Shown here: positions 56,206 through 64,000 of the stretch, one piece after another
Position numbering within the stretch: the first letter of the stretch is position 1
How the letters are laid out: each line of letters opens with the position of its first letter
Origin: Dama dama
Taxonomy: Eukaryota; Chordata; Mammalia; Artiodactyla; Cervidae
Length of the DNA: 64,000 nt
Assembly (NCBI RefSeq): GCF_033118175.1
Contig: NC_083701.1
Location: 52,279,001 to 52,343,000, forward strand
Direction: 5' to 3'
The notes under the pieces: generated by a model
Database searches by the model: none
Seen by the model: the letters and a program-made list of their open reading frames with translations, nothing else
What the model was told of the DNA's origin: nothing
Program-made: the position numbers and the translations under genes

Positions 56206-59200
56206 TGAGCTTTTAATGTCCATATAAATCCATTAGTAAAACACCATAAAAACAATTTTCATTGTCTCTTCAAATGAAATATGCTTACCAGCTCTAAAAT
56301 TAAACTGCTCAATTTCCTTGCTAAAATTCAGCTTTGAAATGACTCTCAGAAATAACAAATGTCAATATCAAAATCTTCAATCAGGGCTCTGTATCCTTGT
56401 AAGTCTTCTATGTACTGCTTCCTGTTTCTTTAATCTCATCATTTTGTGCATTTACCCTCCAGTAAGGATCATTTTATCTGATAGTAACTAACTGGGTTTC
56501 TTCTTCTATTTAATTTGTATTTGATGGTCAAGAACATAATTTCTTTCTTTGTAGCTACTTCAGTGTCATTACATACTCTATTGGATCTCCTTCCTCACAT
56601 AGCCACCTAGGACCAGTACTAAAAACTCCTAGATTTTTTTTTTTCTTTTTTCTTTTAGTTACTCTGAGTCATGAAAAACTTCTGGAGAAATGTACAAAAT
56701 TGTGCAAAAATGTCATTAGAAATTCTACATGTCCTAACTGACTTTCACCTTCTTCTCAGCATGTTCTCCAACCCCACCATTAACAAACATCATTTTCATT
56801 CTCCTTTTTAAAAGTCAATCTCTCAATTTCTCCCTGTGACTACACACCATACTCTCAGAAACCCATTTCCATAAGTAATGCTTCACTGTATTCCTCTCCA
56901 TGGATCTACTCAACATTATAGTTATGTATTCAAGTCTGTATTATCCTAAAAAGTAAAATAAAATCACTGTCCTTGAACCCTACATTCTTACCTAACCATT
57001 GCTTAGTATGTATTATCACCTTCATATCTAAAGTTTTTAAAAAATTCTTAGAGTTTTTTGAGGTTACCACTTCTTACATTGTACTCATTGTTCAGTCCTG
57101 TGCAATCTGGCTTTCACCACTAGATTTTCTTTGAAAGTTTACAGAATAAAGTTGTTTATGACATTCCAGTTTCTGAGTGTTTGGATATATGTTTTTAGCA
57201 ATCCAGTTAACTTGGCCATCTCCAGACCTTTGTCACTTTAGCCACAATTATCTACTCTTCTGTCAATGTGCCTCAGTATGTTTGATGACACAGTAATGTA
57301 TCTCCTCCTCTGCCAAACTAATCTTTTCTTGGTTTATGACTATACTTTTCAATTAAGATCTTGATTTGAGAACTTAAACATGATGAAATAGAAACAGTGC
57401 TGATGACATGACATTTGATCCTGGTTAAAATATTACAGCTTCCCTTAAAGAGCTCACTATAAATGTAGCATATGTGAGAGAGCCAGAGTATTTTGAAAAC
57501 CATCAACCTTGGTTGGTAAGAATGAGAGATACTTTCTGTCCCCTTTTCTTTTGTAAGGATGCGTTAGATTGAGAAATCTGATAAGTTCCTGCTTTCAGCC
57601 ATGCCACTCAAAGGACACCCATTCAAAGTTGACCCTTTGGAAATAAACTGATCATGCCCTTGGCTTCTAGACCTCAACGGGAAATTGGATTCTCTGCTCT
57701 ATCATTGAACTTAGTTCCTGACAAGGACTGCTAGAGTGTTCATTCTTTGTGGTTCAGATAAAGGCTTAAATTGGAAAAGAAGGAAGGAAATGTCAAACAT
57801 CAAATGGAAGCCATGGACCCAGGCATAATAAATTAAATTCAAGAGAAGTAATCTCAAGTTTTTAAAATATGAATGTGGCTTAAAGTTTTTCTGACCATGA
57901 CAATTCTTAATATGTATTGTGGGATATTGGCAATATTTTGAAATGTTTATGTTGTCCCCTCAGAAATCTCACATCTAATTTCTCTTGTGTATGTTTAGTT
58001 TTGCTTTCCAACAATATTATGTGGTTCCTGATGATGCAAAACATTTTTATTCATTCACTCATTTATCCAACCAAATATTTAATTTCACTGCCTTACTTTC
58101 CCTTTACAACTTAGACTGTGTTTGTATATAAAATAGATTCTTAATGCATTTATTTGTACTGATTTGATTAAATGCATATGACACTGAAAAATACACTAAG
58201 GAAGGCTTAAATTTGAAGTGTTTTAATTATTATGAAATTTGCAAATAGAATTTGAAAAGTTATATTTATCAAATTTAATTATATGTGCACAGGTTTATAT
58301 ATATGCTAAATTCATTCCATATTTTGGCAGCACTAGCTGCAGAACAGCTGTGGATATTATTTTTACTGTAGCTTCTATATTTTAAATATCTTATGTACAC
58401 TTGATATTTTTAATCTTCTCTGTAGCTGTTATTCACTTATGTTTATTTTTTTAATATATATGAGATATTTTATGCTACTTTGTATATAAAAGCACTTGCA
58501 AACCCGTTCATATTTTGAAATATGAAAGAAAGCATTTAAATTTAATTGCTTAGTTTTATAAACCAAATATGGTTTATTAAATTACTTTGTCAAGTTACAA
58601 GGAAAAACACATTACAAAAACCTGAACAAAATTAAAAACAATCAAATATAAAGTTTCTCTACAAAACAATTTTAAATTGTAAGATATTATCAGTAGTGAA
58701 AACATTTAAAACAAGTTAGTGTCAGACAATTTTAGTTTACTATTTAAAAAGCATTCTGTATATGAAAGTGTTATAATTTGATTGTGGGAGGGTTTCATTG
58801 GTTAAAATGTAGTTTTGGGAACTAACCTATCTTTAGTTACCTGTATTCCATGCTTTTCTTGCTCTTCCTAATCATACTTGAAAAACTTTCAGTTATACTA
58901 CCTTATTTGGAAACTACCATTCTTAAAACTGATATGTTAAATTAATAAGAGATATGTATGACCTTTTTTTCCCAAAGATTCTTCATATCTTTGATATTTT
59001 CACATAGGTTCCAAACACTTTTCAGTACAGTACCCAATTACAGAATTCTGCCAATAGCTTCTGTTAATCTTTGGGAGTCTTGGGAAGTCTGAACAGATAT
59101 CAAAATAACATGGTAGGTTTTAGAAATTGATTATTAATAGCATTTGATATTGTGTTTTTCTCAGTAACTGAGAGAAACAAAACACGATGACAAAGAGCCA

Positions 59201-60115
59201 GCTTTTCCCTGGGACTTCTTGTGTCAGGAATCATTCATTTTAGTAATGCAATGTCAGCGTAATTCTGAGGTTCAAAGCAGAGCTGTCACAGATGGTATGC
59301 TTTAAAATAGAAACTGTTTTGACTATGAATCAGGTTTTACCTTATTGTGGGAAAAATGTAAGAGTGTATCTGCTTGAGGGCAAGATTTGAATTCCCACTA
59401 ATAAATCATAGAAAAAGAATAGTTCAGAGGACATCTTAAGAATAACCTTCTTATTTATAACACTAATCTAGTAGTGATAACATTCATAAATAGGGTTTTT
59501 ATTAATATAGGAAATGTAAGAATAATGTTTACATTTTTTATATTGAATAAGCAGTGAAAACATCACAAAGGTTTATATTTAGCCACAATAACAAAAAAAA
59601 ATGAGTAGAAACATTTACATATTTTATATCCCTTTTTCATTGTTATACCATTTACCATTATTTTTTTCTTATTCCTTTAGGTCCTAGAGATAACCAAGGA
59701 AAATCTCCCAGGATCTAATTAGATGCCCAAATTATAAAAGCAAAGAAATAGTACTACTTTAAATAATTGCCTATGAAGATCACAATTCTAAGTTTGATAC
59801 ATCTCACTCCCAAATCAAGTATATTTTTTTCTATTTTTTTAAAAAATCTATGCAGTGTTATTCATGTCTACCTGATAGCATGTACCTTTCAAGAAAAGGA
59901 ATTTTATGTATATCAAATACTCCCAAGCACAGAGTTTGATAAGTTATGTTTGAGTTCTCAGTTTAACTCATTGTCTATTATGATTTTGGAAAAATCACTT
60001 ACACTTTCTGATCTTTTATCTTTCTATAAATTGAGAGACTAATTTTGTAACTCAAACAATTTGCAGTGCCAATAAAATGCAGTATGTAGAATCGCACTGA
60101 TTATTATACTAAAGA
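56206..60115. other. Repeat-poor AT-rich stretch
   Basis: Nearly 4 kb without a young repeat, the longest such gap besides 5.4-8.4 kb. A weak antisense MIR may lie at about 59,940-60,050. The section at about 58,290-58,600 has varied word content despite AT-richness, including two E-box-like CAGCTG/AGCTGC words near 58,335-58,350. It is a candidate for conservation testing. No exon was recognised, and open frames are short. Confidence 0.4.
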
Positions 60116-60306
60116 TAGGACTAAGTCATGTCCTACTTTTGGAATCCCATGAACTGTAGCCCACCAGGCTCTTCTGTCTATGGGATTCTCCAAGCAAGAA
60201 TACTGGAGTGGGTTGCCATTTCCTTCTCCAGAGGAACTTCCTGACCCAGGAATTGAACACAGGTCTCCTGGATTGCAGGCAGATGCTTTACTGACTGAGC
60301 TACCAC
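60116..60306 (-). mobile_element. Bov-tA SINE, reverse orientation
   Basis: From AGGACTAAGTCATGTCCTAC to TTTACTGACTGAGCTACC. It lacks the outermost tail. The body is well conserved (AGCAAGAATACTGGAGTGGG). Confidence 0.92.
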
Positions 60307-60308
60307 CA

Positions 60309-61090
60309 TATAATTATCTTATGGCTATTATTGTTATTCCCATTAGATGTTTCACCTTCTTACAGTTCACTCAAGCTATGTGTATTTAGCATATTTTGAG
60401 AACAAAGTCAAGTAAGTAGCATAATCAAGCAAGTAGCAAAGTCAACAAAGTAGCATAATCTTTGCTAATTACATCTAGAAACATGTGGGAAAGGAAAGAG
60501 TACTAAATATATATTCATAAGAATAAGACTTTTATAAATGCAGGAGTTAACTCCAGAGAAATTGCCAGGTGGGTGAGTTACAGTAGATAAAAAGGGAACA
60601 TCGTGTTACCAGTCAACAGAGATATCCAAAAGTTTCTGTGTATACATTTATCACAACTAATTTGAGAATTAGAAAGGAGTTGGTAATATAAAGACAGAAG
60701 AAATCTTGTGAGTTTGCTCATTGCCATATATCTAATATTCAAAAGCAAGTTAAACATTTTTTGTCATCAAATTTGAGAAATGTAAAGGAGTTAAAAGGTA
60801 TTTGAAAAGAGTTATGAAAATGGCACAGAAACTTTAAATCGGGCTTATTTTGGGGTGGTAGTCAATAATGTAGTAAGAGAAAGAAAATGTGCATGAGCGA
60901 GAATGTGATAGAGAAGGTACATAACAGCAATATCCATTAATAGTGAGATAGGAAGTATGTATCTGTTATAGAATTTTGTAACTATGTTAGGATAATGATG
61001 ATTAGTTGAAACATGATTGACTCAAACTGAAAATCTAGGTGCCTGTGTGGCTGATTCCCCTTTTAGGAAAGGAATTCTCTGTCCTACCCC
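60309..61090. other. AT-rich single-copy DNA
   Basis: A small imperfect tandem array of AAGTAGCATAATC and AAGTCAA words lies at 60,404-60,460. No gene was seen. Confidence 0.45.
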
Positions 61091-61100
61091 AGCTTCAGAC

Positions 61101-61360
61101 TGATGCTGAAGCTAAAGCTCCAATACTTTGGCCACCTGATGGAAAGAGCCAACTCACTGGAAAAGACCCTGATGTGGAAAGATTGAAGGTAGGAGGAAAA
61201 GGGGGCATCAAAGGATGAGACAGTTAGATGGCATCACTGACTCAATGGGCTTGAATTTGAGCAAGCTCTGGGAGTTAGTGAAGGACAGGGAAGCCTGGTG
61301 TGCTATAGTTTATGGGGTTGCAAAGAGTCGGACATGACTGAGTGACTGAACAGCAACAAC
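61101..61360 (+). mobile_element. BovB LINE 3' end
   Basis: A forward BovB end from TGATGCTGAAGCTAAAGCTCC to GTGACTGAACAGCAACAAC. Likely target-site duplication AGCTTCAGACT / AGCTTAAGACT at 61,091-61,101 and 61,369-61,379, one mismatch, just after an A-rich tail (ACAAAA). It is 5'-truncated before the RT core. Confidence 0.92.
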
Positions 61361-61421
61361 GCACAAAAAGCTTAAGACTCAACTTTCTTTAAGTAAAGGA
61401 CACAGGAATTTATCTGCTCAG

Positions 61422-61641
61422 TGTTTCATGTGCATACTCAGTCGTGTCCAATTCTTTGCGACCCCATGGACTATAGCCCCCCTTGCTTCTCTGTCCATGG
61501 GATTTTTCAGGCAAGAATACTGGGGTGGGTTACCATTTCCTCCTCCAGGGGATCTTCACAACCCAGGGATCGAACGAGCGTCTGCTATATCTCCTGAATT
61601 GCAGGCAGATTCTTTTTACCCGCTGAGTCATCAGGGAAGCC
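61422..61641 (-). mobile_element. Bov-tA SINE, reverse orientation
   Basis: From TGTGCATACTCAGTCGTGTCC to CGCTGAGTCATCAGGGAAGCC. A perfect 11-bp target-site duplication, TATCTGCTCAG, is at 61,411-61,421 and 61,642-61,652. Confidence 0.95.
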
Positions 61642-61904
61642 TATCTGCTCAGAGAAGACTGCAAAAAATGGTGAAAGTCCAGGCAGAGACATAAAGTTGG
61701 TTAGTCCTGAAATCTCTACAATGGTCAACTGGTTTTTTGCCTGATGGTAGGAAATATTCTCAAATATTCTCAAGACTCTTAAGAAGAAAAGAGGTTCTTT
61801 TTTCTCAAGGGCTATTTTAAACTTCCTGACTTCCTGACTCCTAGATGGCAGCTATCATTCTGCCTGTATGTCAGGTACATATAACTAGTATATAAACCAT
61901 CTCA

Positions 61905-61950
61905 ACAATGAGAACATTTGAAAATCTGATTTAAAAAATGGGTCAGAAAC
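61905..61950 (+). mobile_element. L1M LINE, left part of a split copy
   Basis: TGAAAATCTGATTTAAAAAA and GGGTCAGAAAC match the L1 ORF2 passage that leads into the ATGGCAAATAAGCATAT segment found at 63,350. The BovB at 61,951-63,309 separates them. Confidence 0.75.
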
Positions 61951-63309
61951 TATAGTTTTCATTACAATCACAGAGAAGGGCAGTGCCAAAGAATTGTTTA
62001 AACTGTGGCACAGTTGCACTGATTTCACTTGTTAGCAAAGTAATGCTCAAAATCCTTCAAGCTAGACTTCAATAGTATGTGATCCAAGAACTTCCAGATG
62101 TACAAGCTGGATTTAGAAAGGGCAGAGGAACCGGAAATCAAATTGCCAATATCCGTTGAATTATAGAAAAAGCTAGAGAATTCTAGAAAAACAGCTACTT
62201 CTGCTTCATTGACTATACTAAAGCCTTTGCCTGTGTATATCACAACAAAATTGTGGAAAATTCTTAAGAGATGGTAATACCAGACCATGCTACCTGCCTC
62301 CTGCGAAACCTGTATGCAGGTCAAGAAGCAACAGTTAGAACCAGACATAGAATAACAGACTGGTTCCAAACTGGGAAAGGAGTACGTCAAGGCTGTATAT
62401 TGTCACTCTGCTTGTTTAACTCATATGCGGAGAACATCATGCGAAATGCTGGGATGGATGAAGCACAAGCTGAAATCAAGATTGCAGGGAGAAATAAATA
62501 ACCTCATATATGCATATGACACCATCCTTATGGCAGGAAGCAAGGAGGAATTAAAGAACCTCTTGATGAAGATGAAGGAGGAGAGTGAAAAAGCTGGCTT
62601 AAGACTCAACATTCAAAAAACGGAGATCATGGCATACCATCACCTGGCATGCCATCACCTAATGGCAAATAGATGGGGAAACAATGGAAACAGTACAGAA
62701 TTTATTTTCTTTGGCTCCAAAATCACTGTGGACAGTGACTGCAACCATGAAATTAAAAGATGCTTGCTCCTTGGAAGAAGAGCAAATACAAACCTAGACA
62801 ATGTATTGAAAAGCAGAGACATCACTTTGCCTACAAAGGTCCTTATAGATAAAGCTATGGTTTTTCCAGTAGTCATGTACAGATGTGAGAGCTGGATAAT
62901 AAAAAAGGCTGAGTGCAGAAGAACTGATGCCTTCAAACTGTGGTGCTGGAGAAGACTCTTGAGAGTCCCTTGTATTGCAAGGAGATCAAACCAGTCAATC
63001 CTAAAGGAAATCAACCCTGAATATTCATTGGAAGAACTGATGCTGAAACTGAAGCTCCAATACTTGGGCCACCTGATGTGAAGACTCATTGGAAAAGACC
63101 TTGAAATACTGGTCTTTCAGTATTTCCCAGTATTGGGAAATACTGAAGGCAAGAGGAGAAGGGGATGAGATGGTTAGATGGCATCACTGACTCAATGGAA
63201 ATGAGTTTGAACAAATTCTGGGAGATGGTGAAGGACAGGGAAGCCTGGTGTGCTACAGTCCATGGGGTCACAAAGAGTCATACATAACTAAGCAGCTAGA
63301 CAACAACAA
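61951..63309 (+). mobile_element. BovB LINE, 5'-truncated, inside L1M
   Basis: A forward BovB of 1.36 kb. It starts in the middle of the RT domain (GTTTTCATTACAATCACAG), passes the RT core and ends with the CTAGACAACAACAAC terminus. The short target-site duplication CAGAAAC lies at 61,944-61,950 and 63,310-63,316, and L1M resumes after it. Internally it shows a 15-bp tandem duplication (GGCATACCATCACCT, 62,631-62,660) and a perfect 13-bp hairpin (63,116-63,147) that other copies lack. Confidence 0.95.
62271..63081 (+). pseudogene. BovB RT fragment, catalytic box mutated
   Basis: Two forward pieces. 62,271-62,501 carries MVIPDHATCLLRNLYAGQEA and GVRQGCILSLCLFN, the conserved GCILSP region with a P-to-L change. 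The 218-codon frame at 62,425-63,081 carries LIYAYDTILMAGS, so the YADD box reads YAYD and the second half of the aspartate pair is altered. RLNIQKTEIM and VLIDKAMVFPVVMYRCESWI follow, ending at LKLQYLGHLM. The two overlap in different frames, so there is a frameshift. Non-functional. Confidence 0.88.
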
Positions 63310-63930
63310 CAGAAACCTCAAGAGATACTTTATTCAAGCATATATACTGATGGCAAATAAGCATATCCACAACATATGCTATCAGTAAAATATAAATTAA
63401 AGCAGCAATGAGACCTGCCAGTATTAGAATACCTACACGTATTATAATATCCAAAATCTGGAACATTGGAAACACCAGTGCTGGTGGGGATGTGAAGCAT
63501 CAAGAACTCTCATTCATTGCTGGTGAAAATACAAAATAATACAGCCACTTTGGGAGTACTTTGACTGTTTCTTCCAAAATTAAACATACTGTTACCATAT
63601 AATCTCACAGTCATGCTCCTTGGTATTAACTGGAAGGAATTGAAAACTTACATTCACACAAAAACCTGCACACAAATGTTTATGTTATCTCTATTCATAA
63701 ATGCCAAAACTTGGAAGTAATCACAATGTCCTTTGGTCAGTAAATAGATAAATAAACCGTGGTACATCTAGGGACAAAGGAATAATATTATGTGCTAATA
63801 CCAAGTGGGCTATGAAGTCATGAAAAGACATGGAGGAACTTCAAATGAATATTTATTAAGTGAAAGAGGCCAATCTGAAAAGACTACATACTGTATGATT
63901 CCAACCACAATCATACTTTGGTAACTGAAA
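63310..63930 (+). mobile_element. L1M LINE, right part of a split copy
   Basis: Sense ORF2 end of an old L1. In order: ACTGATGGCAAATAAGCATATC, GAACTCTCATTCATTGCTGG, CAGCCACTTTGGGAGTAC, CACAAAAACCTGCACACAAATG, CATGAAAAGACATGGAGGAAC, and CATACTGTATGATTCCAACC. It is well recognisable, probably L1MB/L1MC. The frame is broken. It probably continues the copy at 61,905-61,950. Confidence 0.85.
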
Positions 63931-64000
63931 GAGTTTGGTTTCAGGATACCCATCAGAAGCCAAAAATCTACAGATGCTCAAATCCCTTTTTTTGGGTGAG
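63931..64000. other. Unassigned end, possible old repeat
   Basis: TTTCAGGATACCCATCAGAAG and AAATCTACAGATGCTCAAATCCC recall an old DNA-transposon-like repeat whose consensus has the 'GATGCTCAAGTCCC' phrase. The window ends before this can be tested. Confidence 0.3.

Noticed and set aside
60404..60460. AAGTAGCATAATC tandem words as a satellite
   Set aside because: Only two to three imperfect units, consistent with local slippage.
1..64000. CRISPR array, operon, phage or other prokaryotic system
   Set aside because: There are no regularly spaced repeats with unique spacers and no dense coding. The repeat content is plainly that of a ruminant nuclear genome.

Overview
The window is nuclear DNA from a ruminant (cattle, sheep, goat, deer or a close relative; I cannot tell which). 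The evidence is its repeats. Many copies of Bov-tA and Bov-A tRNA-derived SINEs lie beside 17 recognisable pieces of the RTE-type LINE BovB, the 3' ends of young ruminant L1, cetartiodactyl CHR-type SINEs, and older mammalian layers (L1M, MIR, MLT1 and MST LTRs). The sequence is AT-rich. I found no functional protein-coding gene, rRNA or tRNA gene, so it reads as a gene desert or the inside of a very long intron. Nearly all open reading frames are retrotransposon remains or their antisense shadows.

Layout. 0-5.4 kb: Bov-tA SINEs, a CHR SINE, a BovB copy with a 5' inversion, and an old L1M interrupted by a Bov-tA. 5.4-9.6 kb: repeat-poor AT-rich DNA. 9.6-10.2 kb: Bov-tA with a BovB end inserted at its duplicated target site. 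12.05-16.13 kb: a nearly complete BovB on the minus strand with its GC-richer 5' leader. 17.9-20.6 kb: two truncated BovB copies around old repeats. 23.6-26.4 kb: a ruminant L1 3' end split by a 1.4-kb BovB that keeps a 256-codon open reverse-transcriptase segment, then a Bov-A SINE. 26.9-30.9 kb: L1M with an internal BovB scrap, an MST LTR, a short duplicated segment and a BovB end. 31.6-33.6 kb: two minus-strand BovB copies, followed by a 47-bp near-perfect inverted repeat. 36-44.9 kb: a probable solo LTR, MIR, a Bov-A2 dimer, BovB inserted in L1M, an MLT1 LTR holding a very short BovB end, and a young L1 with an apparent 3' transduction. 45-60 kb: mainly single-copy AT-rich DNA with scattered SINEs. 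60-64 kb: Bov-tA and BovB insertions, one of them splitting an L1M.

How it works together. The autonomous LINEs encode, or once encoded, an endonuclease/reverse transcriptase. Bov-tA and Bov-A carry BovB-related tails and are generally thought to use the BovB enzyme, so the window holds both presumed helper and passenger. Target-site duplications found by eye allow several insertions to be ordered in time. All reverse-transcriptase copies here are truncated or mutated. I saw no convincing new biological system. The most informative items are insertion scars: twin priming, 3' transduction, a sub-50-bp insertion, an internal-fragment capture and the inverted repeat. BovB covers roughly 12.8 kb, about 20 percent, by my coordinates. 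All family names rest on memory of consensus sequences and no search was run.
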